Of a stretch of 64,000 bases of DNA, positions 1 to 8,160 are shown one piece after another. Positions within the stretch are counted from its first letter, which is position 1. Each line of letters opens with the position of its first letter. Source of the DNA: Microbacterium sp. RU1D (lineage in GTDB: Bacteria > Actinomycetota > Actinomycetes > Actinomycetales > Microbacteriaceae); contig NZ_FTPQ01000002.1 in NCBI RefSeq assembly GCF_900156435.1, positions 1 to 64,000 on the forward strand. The letters run 5' to 3'. The position numbers and the translations under genes are program-made. The notes under the pieces are model-generated. The model was not told the origin of the DNA. It ran no database searches and saw only the letters and a list, made by a program, of their open reading frames with translations.

Positions 1-37
1 AGGGGGGACCCTGTGGGAGAGTAGGACACCGCCGGAC
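1..37 (+). rRNA. rrf: 5S rRNA, 3' end only
   Basis: The first bases read as the terminal part of an actinobacterial 5S rRNA: the block containing GGGAGAGTAGG followed by ACACCGCCGGAC, which normally pairs with the 5' end of the molecule. Only about the last third is in the window; the rest of the rRNA operon lies to the left. It is followed 10 bases later by a strong terminator, as expected for the last gene of an rrn operon. The exact 3' end is estimated from the family pattern. Confidence 0.9.
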
Positions 38-46
38 TTCCTTTAA

Positions 47-80
47 CGAAATGGCCACCCAACGCTGGGTGGCCATTTCG
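47..80 (+). terminator. rRNA operon terminator
   Basis: A perfect 15-bp stem (CGAAATGGCCACCCA pairing with TGGGTGGCCATTTCG) closes on the 4-nt loop ACGC. It sits directly behind the 5S rRNA. The ATG inside the left arm opens a frame running into the next gene, but it belongs to the hairpin and is not a credible start. Confidence 0.93.
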
Positions 81-188
81 CATTTACGGGCACAAGTGAC
101 GTGCGAAGGCGCCGGGGCGCGGCATCCTGAATTCGGGACGGTCGCGCCGTCGGCGCCTTCGTCGTACCCGGCGGCTAGTGTCGATGGA

Positions 189-1409
189 GTGAGCGATTTC
201 TCGGGGCACCTGCCGGGCAGTCGCGCTTATCGGCGGTTGCTCGTGGGGCTTTTCTTCGGTGGCGTCGCCACCTTCGCGCAGCTGTACTCGACGCAGGCCC
301 TGCTGCCGGCCATCGCGACGGACGTCGGAACTTCTCCCGCCGGCGCCGCGCTCACGGTTTCGGCATCCACGCTGGGGCTTGCCGCGGCGGTGATCCCGTG
401 GTCGATCGTCGCGGACCGCGTGGGCCGCGTTCCCGCGATGGCGATCGGTCTCATCGCCGCGACCCTTCTCGGCGCGCTCACGCCCCTGGCGCACGACATC
501 GCGGTGCTCCTCGCGCTCCGTCTGCTCGAGGGGGCTGCCCTCGGCGCCGTTCCGGCCGTCGCCCTCGCCTACCTGAGCGAAGAGGTCGACGCCCGCCACG
601 TCGCCGCGGCGGCGGGGTCCTACATCGCCGGCACGACCGTCGGTGGCCTCAGCGGACGCGTGGTGTCGGGGTGGGTGGGGGAGGCCGCCGGCTGGCGCTG
701 GGGTGTGGCATCCGTCGTCTTGCTCTGCGTCGTCGCCGCAGTGGTGTTCCTGACACTCGTTCCGCGGGCACGCGGCTTCGTCCCGGGCCGGCGGCGCGCC
801 GTGCGCGGGCCGTCGATCCTGCGCCGTCTCGCCGTCAATCTGCGCTCTCCCATCCAGCTCGCGCTCTACGCGCAGGGCTTCCTGCTCATGGGGGCGTTCG
901 TCGCGGTCTACAACTACCTGGGTTTCCATCTGAGCGCGCCGCCGTTCTCCCTGGCCCCGGCGCTGATCACGCTGCTTTTCCTCGCCTACCTGGCCGGCAC
1001 GGTGTCGTCTCCCCAGGCCGGGGCTCTGGCGGTCCGGTACGGGCGACTGCCCGTGCTCATCGTCGGGACGGCGGTGATGGCGGCGGGGGCGGCGCTGATG
1101 CTCGTTCCGGCGGTCGTCGCGGTGCTGGCGGGTCTCGTCGCTTTCACAGCGGGTTTCTTCGCGGCGCACGCGGTGGCATCCGGGTGGACGCCGGTCGCCG
1201 CGGTTCCCGAGGCACGGGCGCAGGCGTCGTCGCTCTACTACCTCGGCTACTACGCGGGCTCGAGCCTGTTCGGCTGGGCGTTGGGTGTCGTCTTCGGTGC
1301 CGCCGGCTGGGGGTGGTTCGTCGTCGCTGTGCTGACGATGTGCGCGGGGGCGCTCGTGCTCGCGCTGGCGGCGCTGCCCCGTGGCGGTCGCGCCGGCGCT
1401 CCGGTGTGA
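189..1409 (+). CDS. MFS transporter (YnfM/AraJ-like exporter)
   Basis: About 406 residues with twelve predicted hydrophobic segments, typical of a major facilitator superfamily drug/metabolite exporter in the cytoplasmic membrane. The segment GVATFAQLYSTQALLPAI near the N-terminus and the motif-A-like loop ADRVGRVPAM after TM2 resemble the YnfM group; the substrate cannot be read from sequence. The open frame extends upstream to the rRNA terminator, but I chose GTG 189 because a -10-like TAGTGT (176-181) lies 7 nt before it, implying leaderless initiation, and because the protein then begins just before TM1. Next gene is 103 bp downstream, same strand. Family confident, function not. Confidence 0.85.
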   Translation: MSDFSGHLPGSRAYRRLLVGLFFGGVATFAQLYSTQALLPAIATDVGTSPAGAALTVSASTLGLAAAVIPWSIVADRVGRVPAMAIGLIAATLLGALTPLAHDIAVLLALRLLEGAALGAVPAVALAYLSEEVDARHVAAAAGSYIAGTTVGGLSGRVVSGWVGEAAGWRWGVASVVLLCVVAAVVFLTLVPRARGFVPGRRRAVRGPSILRRLAVNLRSPIQLALYAQGFLLMGAFVAVYNYLGFHLSAPPFSLAPALITLLFLAYLAGTVSSPQAGALAVRYGRLPVLIVGTAVMAAGAALMLVPAVVAVLAGLVAFTAGFFAAHAVASGWTPVAAVPEARAQASSLYYLGYYAGSSLFGWALGVVFGAAGWGWFVVAVLTMCAGALVLALAALPRGGRAGAPV

Positions 1410-1512
1410 GGAAGCGGACGGATCTGTCGACACGCGGCATCCCGAGGTCAATGCCCACGCCCGTCTTCGATCGGACCGACTAGCGTCGATGGTGACGTGA
1501 GGGAGGTCGGGA

Positions 1513-3810
1513 GTGGACGACGCCGACGAGCGCACCATGACGGATGACGAACTGGTCGACGCGCAGCAGAACGCTGCGTCGAGCGACTTCGAGGAGGCGG
1601 GTGAGACCGTCTCCGAGATCAGTTACGACGAACAGCGCTATCCGGCGCGGCCGCGACGGCTGCGTCCGCGAGATCAGTTCCGGGGTGGGACGTTGCGGCG
1701 CTTCTTGACCGACCCGCGCAACGCGAACGGCGGAAACCCGTCGTACGTGGAGTGGCTCGTGCGCCAGTCGATGCTGAAGGACGCCGACGTGCTCAGCCGT
1801 CAGCTGTCGGGACAGCCGTCGATGTGGCGCAACCCCTACGCACGCCCTGACGCGCGTCGCGCGATCGAGTCGACCGACGTCTGGTTCACGGCGTACCCCA
1901 TCTCGCTGATCACCCGCCCGGGGGAGTCCTTCCTCGACGCCCTGGGTGACGAGGCGCTGTGGGAGGCCTTCGAATGGGTCGGCATCAACGGCATCCACAC
2001 GGGTCCGGTCAAGCGCGCGGGCGGCATCACCGGGTGGCAGGAGACGCCCAGCGTCGACGGACATTTCGACCGCATCAGCACGCAGATCGACCCGGAGTTC
2101 GGTGACGAGAACGCATTCCGTCGCGTCGCCGACGTGGCCGAGTCGCACGGTGGGAGCGTCATCGACGACATCGTGCCCGGGCACACGGGCAAGGGTGCGG
2201 ACTTCCGCCTCGCCGAGATGGCGTACAAGGACTACCCGGGGATCTACCACATGGTCGAGATCCCGCGTGAGGACTGGGCCCTCCTGCCGGACGTGCCGGC
2301 CGGGCGGGACTCGGTCAACCTCGACGCCGAGACCGAGCGAGAACTGAGTGCCCGCGGGTACATCATCGGTGAGCTGCAGCGCGTGATCTTCTACACGCCC
2401 GGCGTGAAGGAGACCAACTGGAGCGCCACGGCTCCCGTGGTCGGCACGGACGGCCTCGAGCGCCGTTGGGTGTACCTGCACTACTTCAAGGAGGGGCAGC
2501 CGTCGATCAACTGGCTCGACCCCACCTTCGCGGGCATGCGACTGGTGATCGGCGACGCCCTGCACTCCCTCGGCGACCTCGGAACGAGCGCGCTGAGACT
2601 GGATGCCAACGGCTTCCTCGGCGTCGAGAAGAGCGCCGAGGGGCTGCCGGCCTGGTCGGAGGGCCACCCCCTGTCGCACGCGGCGAACCACATCATCGCC
2701 GGCATGGTGCGCAAGGTCGGCGGGTTCACGTTCCAGGAACTGAACCTCACGATGGAGGACATCCGCGACACGGGCGCGGTCGGCGCCGACCTGTCGTACG
2801 ACTTCGTCACGCGTCCCGGGTACCACCACGCGCTGGCGACGGCCAACACGGAGTTCCTGCGCCTCGCCTTGAACACCGCGCTCGAGACGGGCGTCGAGCC
2901 CGTGCAGCTCGTGCACGGGATGCAGAATCACGACGAGCTCACCTACGAGCTCGTGCACTGGGCGACGACGCACCGCGACACCGTCTACCCGTTCCGCCAC
3001 GCCGAGCACACCGGCGGCGAGATCGCCGAAATGGTACGGGCCGACCTGACGGAGAAGCTGACGGTCGACGCCGACTACAACCTGGTCTTCACGCAGAACG
3101 GGATCGCCTGCACCACGGCATCCCTCATCGCGGCGACGCAGGGCAAGGCGACCCTCGACGACATCACGGAAGCGGACATCCCCGCCATCCGCGACGCGCA
3201 CCTGCTGCTGGCCAAGTACAACTCGTGGCAGCCGGGGGTGTTCGCCCTCTCGGGTTGGGACCTGACGGGGTCGCTCACGCTGCCCGCGGACGACGTGCGC
3301 CACCTCATCGCGTCGGGGGACACCCGCTGGATCGAGCGGGGCGGGCACGACCTGCTCGACGTCGCCCCGGAGGCCGCGTCGTCGGTGTCGGGGATGCCGC
3401 GGGCACGTTCGCTCTACGGATCCCTGGGCGCGCAGCAGGAGAACCCGGAGTCGTTCCTCTCGGGTCTGCGCGACGTGCTCCGCATCCGCGGCGACCACGG
3501 GATCGCCATCGCGACGCAGGTGGACATCCCGCAGGTGGGGCACCCCAGCATGCTGGTCATGGTGCACCGTCTCGACGGGGGAGACCGCCGCGCCGACGAC
3601 GCTCCGCTGCAGATCACGGTGCTGAACTTCTCGGGCGAGACGATCGAGGGCACGGTCCGCTCGGAGTTCCTCGTCCCGCAGAGCACCGCCGTCGACGCGG
3701 CGACCGGAGACGTCGTCGGTCGCGTGGACGAGCTGCAGAGCTTCTCGCTCGAACTCGGCCCGTACGCGGGGCTGTTCCTGCTGCTGGATGCGCCGGAGGC
3801 CGAGGACTGA
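1513..3810 (+). CDS. GH13 enzyme, trehalose-synthase-like (maltose alpha-glucosyltransferase group)
   Basis: A 765-residue alpha-amylase-family (GH13) protein. The catalytic triad is visible: nucleophile Asp364 in LRLDANGF, acid/base Glu409 in FTFQELNL, and transition-state Asp474 in the MQNHDELTYE motif, which is close to the NHDEL motif of TreS. Trehalose synthases interconvert maltose and trehalose in the cytoplasm and are usually about 570-600 residues; this one is longer, has an extra N-terminal acidic/Arg-rich stretch of about 80 residues, and is clearly diverged. A C-terminal beta domain (from about residue 660) fits GH13. Start GTG 1513 is supported by GGGAGG 7 nt upstream. It could instead act on another alpha-glucan; no treY, treZ or maltokinase gene is adjacent. 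Confidence 0.72.
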   Translation: MDDADERTMTDDELVDAQQNAASSDFEEAGETVSEISYDEQRYPARPRRLRPRDQFRGGTLRRFLTDPRNANGGNPSYVEWLVRQSMLKDADVLSRQLSGQPSMWRNPYARPDARRAIESTDVWFTAYPISLITRPGESFLDALGDEALWEAFEWVGINGIHTGPVKRAGGITGWQETPSVDGHFDRISTQIDPEFGDENAFRRVADVAESHGGSVIDDIVPGHTGKGADFRLAEMAYKDYPGIYHMVEIPREDWALLPDVPAGRDSVNLDAETERELSARGYIIGELQRVIFYTPGVKETNWSATAPVVGTDGLERRWVYLHYFKEGQPSINWLDPTFAGMRLVIGDALHSLGDLGTSALRLDANGFLGVEKSAEGLPAWSEGHPLSHAANHIIAGMVRKVGGFTFQELNLTMEDIRDTGAVGADLSYDFVTRPGYHHALATANTEFLRLALNTALETGVEPVQLVHGMQNHDELTYELVHWATTHRDTVYPFRHAEHTGGEIAEMVRADLTEKLTVDADYNLVFTQNGIACTTASLIAATQGKATLDDITEADIPAIRDAHLLLAKYNSWQPGVFALSGWDLTGSLTLPADDVRHLIASGDTRWIERGGHDLLDVAPEAASSVSGMPRARSLYGSLGAQQENPESFLSGLRDVLRIRGDHGIAIATQVDIPQVGHPSMLVMVHRLDGGDRRADDAPLQITVLNFSGETIEGTVRSEFLVPQSTAVDAATGDVVGRVDELQSFSLELGPYAGLFLLLDAPEAED

Positions 3811-3815
3811 CCCGC

Positions 3816-3852
3816 GAGGGGGAGCGCGCGCCGACCGGCCGCGCTTCTCCTC
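3816..3852 (+). terminator. Hairpin terminator after the GH13 gene
   Basis: GAGGGGGAGCGCG (3816-3828) pairs with CGCGCTTCTCCTC (3840-3852), using two G-U wobbles, around an 11-nt loop. It lies just after the GH13 stop codon and before the promoter of the next gene. There is no U-rich tail, as is common in high-GC actinobacteria. Confidence 0.55.
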
Positions 3853-3870
3853 GCCGTCCGGCGGGCCCGA

Positions 3871-3892
3871 TGTCGGAGGCCGGGCGTAACGT
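3871..3892 (+). promoter_or_regulatory. RecA-NDp/PafBC-like DNA-damage promoter
   Basis: TGTCGGAG, then exactly 8 bases, then the -10 TAACGT, which ends 6 nt before the GTG at 3899. The mycobacterial RecA-independent damage promoter driven by PafBC has the form TTGTCRGTG-N8-TANNNT. The same element with the same spacing stands before uvrB and uvrA in this window. Damage control of this gene is inferred from that sharing. Confidence 0.65.
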
Positions 3893-3898
3893 GGCCGC

Positions 3899-4447
3899 GT
3901 GTCCTCCCTCTGCCTCGTGCCCGACTGCGGACGGGGCGTCGATCCCGACGCGCCGCTGCCCGTGTGTCCTTGGCATCTCGCGGTCGGTGCGGACTGGGCG
4001 GCGGCGACCGACGGCGTCACCGACCTGCTCCCCACGCCGTGCCGCCTGTGCGGGTCGCGGCTCGGCGTGCGCTGGCCGAGCGGATGGCTGTGCGCCGTCT
4101 GCGAATGGCGGCACGGCGACCCCCTCGACGACGAGCTCCCGCCGCCGCGCGTGGACGTCGTGTACTACCTGCGATTCGAGGATCGCATCAAGATCGGGAC
4201 GAGTGCGCGTCCCCGACGGCGCCTCGCGGCCGTGTGGCACGACGAACTGCTCGCCTTCGAGCCGGGGGACCGTCTTGTGGAGAGGCGCCGTCACGCGCAA
4301 TTCGCCGACGAGCGGTTCGGCCGCACCGAGTGGTTCCGACGCAGTCCCGCACTGGAGGCGCACGTGGCGGCGCTCTCCGCCGGGGTCGATGACCCGTGGG
4401 CCCGCTACGCCCGGTGGACGAGCGAGGCCATCGCGCGTCGCGGATGA
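3899..4447 (+). CDS. GIY-YIG superfamily (T5orf172/MUG113-like) protein with zinc-binding N-terminus
   Basis: 182 residues. The N-terminal third holds paired cysteines (CLVPDC, VCPWH, CRLCGS, LCAVC) typical of zinc ribbons. The C-terminal half carries the T5orf172/MUG113 form of the GIY-YIG nuclease fold: VVYYLRFEDRIKIGTSARP, then an Arg-rich helix, then the LVERRRHAQFADERF segment with the Glu-Arg-His cluster. GIY-YIG domains cleave DNA; whether this one is active is unknown. GTG 3899 is chosen because the -10 TAACGT lies 6 nt before it, implying a leaderless transcript. The promoter matches those of uvrA and uvrB, so a role in DNA repair or damage response is a reasonable inference. A DNA-binding but non-cutting function is possible. 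Confidence 0.75.
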   Translation: MSSLCLVPDCGRGVDPDAPLPVCPWHLAVGADWAAATDGVTDLLPTPCRLCGSRLGVRWPSGWLCAVCEWRHGDPLDDELPPPRVDVVYYLRFEDRIKIGTSARPRRRLAAVWHDELLAFEPGDRLVERRRHAQFADERFGRTEWFRRSPALEAHVAALSAGVDDPWARYARWTSEAIARRG

Positions 4448-4552
4448 CACCGGTCCTGGCGGGCGTACGACGCGCGGGGCGGACTGACAAGCCCTCCGTC
4501 CGACGCGTCACGCGCCGTAACGTAGGTGCACACGACGAGAGAGGGCGAGGAC

Positions 4553-5254
4553 ATGGGTTTCTTCGATCGACTGTTCGGCTCCGCGAGCGACACGGCCGAC
4601 CGCTGGCCTGAGCCCCCCTCACGCGGTGAGGCCGGCGCTTCGCGGGATGCGGGCGGACGGTACGCGCCGCCGCCTCCTCCTTCCGCGGCGGCGTCGCCGT
4701 CGGCATCCGGGGCAGATGACGGCCGTCAGGCGATCGAGCGCTACCGGTATCTGCTGCGCACCGCGCCGCCCGAGACGGTGGAGCAGGTACACGCGGAAGC
4801 CTTCGGTCGGCTCACCCCGGCGCAGCGCCGTCAGGTGCTCGACGAGATGTCGTCGGGGCTCACCCTGTCGGAGCGGTCGGCGAGCGACGACCCCCGTTCG
4901 CTCGCGCGCGCCGCCACGCGCGCCGAGTACTCGCAGCCGGGCTTCATGGAGCGGACGTTCGGCGGTCGGTCCTTCGGCGGCGGAGCCGGTCCGGGCTTCG
5001 GCTCGATGCTGGGCGCGTCGATGCTCGGGACCATCGGCGGGTACGTGGTGGGTTCGGCCCTGGTGGGTGCCATGTTCGATCCCGGGTACGACGCGGGTTA
5101 CGCGGACGGTGTCGCCGCGGATCACGGAGCCGACGGTTCCGGCGGGGATGCGGCGGCGGACTTCGGCGGAGGGGACGTCGGTGAATACGGGGGCGGCGAC
5201 GTCGGCGGAGGGGATTTCGGGGGCGGCGACTTCGGCGGCGACTTCGGGTTCTGA
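4553..5254 (+). CDS. Uncharacterised protein with Gly-rich C-terminal tail
   Basis: About 233 residues, not assigned to a family. The start MGFFDRLFG at ATG 4553 is preferred over an in-frame ATG 27 bases upstream because GAGAGGGCGAGG precedes it at ribosome-binding distance. The protein has a Pro/Ala/Ser-rich linker (about residues 35-60), a helical region with RYRYLLRTAPPETVEQVHAEAFGRL (about 65-110), a short Gly/Ala hydrophobic stretch that could insert in a membrane, and an acidic Gly-Gly-Asp-Phe repeat tail. A -10-like TAACGT (4518-4523) lies upstream. The glycine-rich tail suggests a low-complexity, perhaps surface- or membrane-associated, protein. No function is proposed. Confidence 0.75.
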   Translation: MGFFDRLFGSASDTADRWPEPPSRGEAGASRDAGGRYAPPPPPSAAASPSASGADDGRQAIERYRYLLRTAPPETVEQVHAEAFGRLTPAQRRQVLDEMSSGLTLSERSASDDPRSLARAATRAEYSQPGFMERTFGGRSFGGGAGPGFGSMLGASMLGTIGGYVVGSALVGAMFDPGYDAGYADGVAADHGADGSGGDAAADFGGGDVGEYGGGDVGGGDFGGGDFGGDFGF

Positions 5255-5277
5255 CCTCGCAGGTCCCCTCGCCGGCG

Positions 5278-5297
5278 GACACCGGCCGGCCGGTGTC
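5278..5297 (+). terminator. Terminator after the Gly-rich protein gene
   Basis: GACACCGG pairs perfectly with CCGGTGTC across the loop CCGG. It sits 24 bases after the stop codon and before the promoter of the histidine kinase gene. Confidence 0.6.
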
Positions 5298-5341
5298 TCG
5301 CCTGTGCGGCCGCGGCCGCCGGAAACGATATTGTCAACGGT

Positions 5342-6961
5342 ATGGCGCCCCGGATCTCCAGCGTGCGCCTCGGTCTGCGGCGCAGCATCGTGGCGAACCA
5401 GATGCTGCTGGCCGCAGCGACTTTCATCGGCGTCGTGGTGTCGATCACGGTCGGCCAGGTCATCGACGCGACCCCGTTCTTCGCGGGTGCGTCCCTGCTG
5501 TTCGCCGGAGCGGTCTCGGCGGTGCTCCTGCCGTGGGATCGCATGCCGCAGTGGTGGGCGGCCCTTTTGCCGATCGTCGACGTCGTTGCGATCGCGTTGA
5601 TGCGAGAGACTGCGCCGCTGGCCGGTCTCGGGTTGCTGTGGACGTTTCCGGCCTTGTGGATCGGCACGGTCTTCGGCGTGTGGGGCATCGTCGCGGTCTC
5701 GGTCTCGGTGACGGTCGTCATGATCCATCAGTCCATCGCGGTCGACCTGCATCGCTTCTCCGCCTCGACCTTCCTGCTCCCGTTCGTGGTGGCGGCGCTG
5801 TCGACGATCGCGCACTTCACGGCGCGTCGGGCGCAGGCGCAGCGGGAGCTGCTCGAGAAGCAGTCCGCCGAGTTGCGCCGTGCGGTCGATCGCGCGCGCC
5901 GGCAGGAAGACCTGGTCACCGAGGTTCTGGATGCCGTCGACTTCGGCGTCACCCGCGTCACGGCGGCGGGTGAGTTCGCCGTCACGAACGCCGCGCACGC
6001 GCGCCTGCTGAACACGACCGACGTGCTGGGGCGCGAGATCGAGGTCTTCGCCGCCGACGGGTCGACCGCGATCGCAGCGGACGCGACGCCCCTGGCCCGC
6101 GCGCGAGCCGGCGAGGTCTTCGAGGGCGAGATGGTCTGGTACGGCGGGCCCGGTGAGGACCGTCGCGCGCTGAGCGTCACGGCGCGGCGCCTGCCCGTTG
6201 CCGAGAACGGCGAGATCAGCGGGGTGATCGTCTCGCGCGATGTCACGGTCGAGGAGCAGGCGCGTCGCGCCCGCGAGGACCTCGTGGCGAGCGTGTCGCA
6301 CGAGCTGCGCACACCGCTCACCTCGATCATCGGCTACCTGGAGCTCGCCCTCGACGACGACTCCATCGCCCCTGCGACCCGCGACCGGCTGGCGGTGGCC
6401 GAGCGTAACGCGTCCCGCCTGCTGGAGCTCGTCGCCGACATCCTGGCGCTGTCGGCGACCTCGCGAGAGGGGGTCGGCGTGGAGCTCGAACTGCGCTCGA
6501 CCGACGTGGCATCGGTGGTCCGGGCCGCGATCGAGTCGATCGCCCCGCGCGCCCTCGACCACGGCGTGCACATCGACGCCTCGGGGGTCGTCGAAGCGCG
6601 TGCGGTGATCGACGCCCGCCGCGTGCGGCAGATCGTCGACAACCTGCTGTCCAACGCCATCAAGTACGTCCCCCGGGGGGCGGCGGTGAGCGTGGCGGTG
6701 CTGCAGGACGTGCACTCGGTGTCGATCGTGGTCGCCGACGACGGCCCCGGCATCTCCGTCACGGAGCAGGCGCGGCTGTTCGAGCGCTTCTTCCGCGGCG
6801 ACGCCGTCCGCAACTCCTCCGCACATGGAAGCGGTCTCGGCCTCGCGATCAGTCGCGACCTCGCGCGCGCGCACGGTGGCGAGATCACCGTGCGGACGGC
6901 GCGGGGCGAGGGAGCCGTCTTCACCGTGCGTCTGCCGCGCAACCCCCGGGAGGGCGAATGA
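5342..6961 (+). CDS. Membrane sensor histidine kinase
   Basis: 539 residues. The first about 165 residues form five or six transmembrane segments with short loops, so the sensor is membrane-embedded. A coiled linker leads to a PAS-like region (about 195-300), then the dimerisation/phosphoacceptor helix with SHELRTPLT (His320), and an HATPase_c domain with the N box (NLLSNAIKY), G1 box (DDGPGI) and G2 box (GSGLGLAI). It should autophosphorylate on His320 and pass the phosphate to a response regulator, perhaps the single-domain regulator at 8161-8532. ATG 5342 follows a -10-like TATTGT (5329-5334) by 7 nt, so it is probably leaderless. The stop overlaps the next start by 4 bp (ATGA), indicating coupled translation. 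The signal is unknown. Confidence 0.9.
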   Translation: MAPRISSVRLGLRRSIVANQMLLAAATFIGVVVSITVGQVIDATPFFAGASLLFAGAVSAVLLPWDRMPQWWAALLPIVDVVAIALMRETAPLAGLGLLWTFPALWIGTVFGVWGIVAVSVSVTVVMIHQSIAVDLHRFSASTFLLPFVVAALSTIAHFTARRAQAQRELLEKQSAELRRAVDRARRQEDLVTEVLDAVDFGVTRVTAAGEFAVTNAAHARLLNTTDVLGREIEVFAADGSTAIAADATPLARARAGEVFEGEMVWYGGPGEDRRALSVTARRLPVAENGEISGVIVSRDVTVEEQARRAREDLVASVSHELRTPLTSIIGYLELALDDDSIAPATRDRLAVAERNASRLLELVADILALSATSREGVGVELELRSTDVASVVRAAIESIAPRALDHGVHIDASGVVEARAVIDARRVRQIVDNLLSNAIKYVPRGAAVSVAVLQDVHSVSIVVADDGPGISVTEQARLFERFFRGDAVRNSSAHGSGLGLAISRDLARAHGGEITVRTARGEGAVFTVRLPRNPREGE

Positions 6962-8115
6962 TCTTCGACGTGCTCACGCTGCAGGCGGCGGCGGCCCTGG
7001 TGATCGTCGTTTCGGCCGTCATGTACCTGCTCGACACCATCATGCTGAAGGACGGTCTCCCCGGACGCCTCTGGGCGAGCGCCTACCTGTCCGGCACCTT
7101 CTCGGCCGTCTGCTACCTCGCCTGGCTGCTGCTGCCCGACGTCTTCGTGGCCGTGGCGGTGGGCAACGGCGCGTTCGTGGCCGCGACCGGATTCATTTGG
7201 CTGGGGTGCGTCGCCTTCAACGGCCGCGCGCAGCGCGTGCCCTCGATCGTCCTGGGGGTCGTCGTCCTGCTCGTCGTGGTGTCGGCCCTGGCGGCCGGTC
7301 CGGCCGGCGGCGACTGGGCGGGGGCCGTGCCGTTCTTCCTGGGCAACGCGTTGTTCGCGGTGCTCGGGGCGATCGAGACGCGGCGCGGCGCCATCGCGAA
7401 GCGGTGGAGCGCCGTCGGGCTGACGGTCATCCTCGCGGTCGAAGCCCTCTGGTTCGTCAGCCGGACGGGGGTGTTCCTCACGAGCGGGCCCGACAGCGAG
7501 CTGTTCCGGACGGTCTTCGACACCCGGATCTCGGCCGTGCTCACGATCACCCTCGTGATCGCGGCGGTGACGGTGACCTCGGTCCTGCGTGCGAACGAGT
7601 CCGCCCTGCGCGGCTCGCCCGACGTCCGCCGCCTGTCCGTGGATGCCAACGGCGTGCTGTTCCGCGAGTCGTTCGAGGCCACGCTCGCCATCGTCTGCGC
7701 CCGGGCCGAGCTGGCCGCGGAGGGCGTCTGCGTGATCGGCATCCGGATCGATGATCTGAAACGCGTCGCCGTCGCCTTCGGACCCGAGGATGCGGAGGAG
7801 ATCGCCCGGGAGCTGCGAGGGGCCGTGCGCCGGCACTCGCCCACGATGGCGCTGGTGGGGGAGGCCGATACGACCGGCCTCGCAGTCGCCTTCACGACCG
7901 GACCGACGACCGACATCGGACGCGTCGCCCGCGTCCTGCACGAGCGCGTCGTGAGCGACCTCTCACGACTCGGAACCGCGGTGGTGCCGGTGGTCGGGGT
8001 GGGCGTGGCCGTCACGGCGGATCACGGGCACGACTCCCGCGCCCTCGTGCTCCGAGCCGACGAGGCGGCGGCGCGGGCTGCGGCGACGGGGGAGCAGTCC
8101 TTCCGCATCGCCTGA
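6958..8115 (+). CDS. Membrane protein with degenerate GGDEF-like cytoplasmic domain
   Basis: 385 residues: about seven transmembrane helices in residues 1-210, then a cytoplasmic domain of about 165 residues. That domain follows the GGDEF fold pattern: IGIRIDDLKRVAVAFGPEDA matches the metal-binding and substrate region of diguanylate cyclases, and the C-terminal LVLRADEAAARAAATGE matches the usual end (ADeAmYrAK). The catalytic GGDEF signature itself is absent; VGEADTTGLAV stands in that place, so cyclic-di-GMP synthesis is unlikely. It may bind a nucleotide or act as a signalling partner. The gene is translationally coupled to the upstream histidine kinase and converges on the response regulator gene. 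The GGDEF relationship is my reading of the pattern, not a search result. Confidence 0.75.
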   Translation: MIFDVLTLQAAAALVIVVSAVMYLLDTIMLKDGLPGRLWASAYLSGTFSAVCYLAWLLLPDVFVAVAVGNGAFVAATGFIWLGCVAFNGRAQRVPSIVLGVVVLLVVVSALAAGPAGGDWAGAVPFFLGNALFAVLGAIETRRGAIAKRWSAVGLTVILAVEALWFVSRTGVFLTSGPDSELFRTVFDTRISAVLTITLVIAAVTVTSVLRANESALRGSPDVRRLSVDANGVLFRESFEATLAIVCARAELAAEGVCVIGIRIDDLKRVAVAFGPEDAEEIARELRGAVRRHSPTMALVGEADTTGLAVAFTTGPTTDIGRVARVLHERVVSDLSRLGTAVVPVVGVGVAVTADHGHDSRALVLRADEAAARAAATGEQSFRIA

Positions 8116-8160
8116 GCACGCGGCCCGACGCGGAACCGGGCGAGACCTCGGTACCGGGCG

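Noticed and set aside
51..188. N-terminal extension of the MFS protein from the ATG at 51
   Set aside because: The ATG lies within the rRNA terminator hairpin and the extension has no membrane or signal character; GTG 189 has a promoter at leaderless distance.
6958..8115. Active diguanylate cyclase
   Set aside because: The catalytic GGDEF signature is missing, so only a GGDEF-like fold is claimed.
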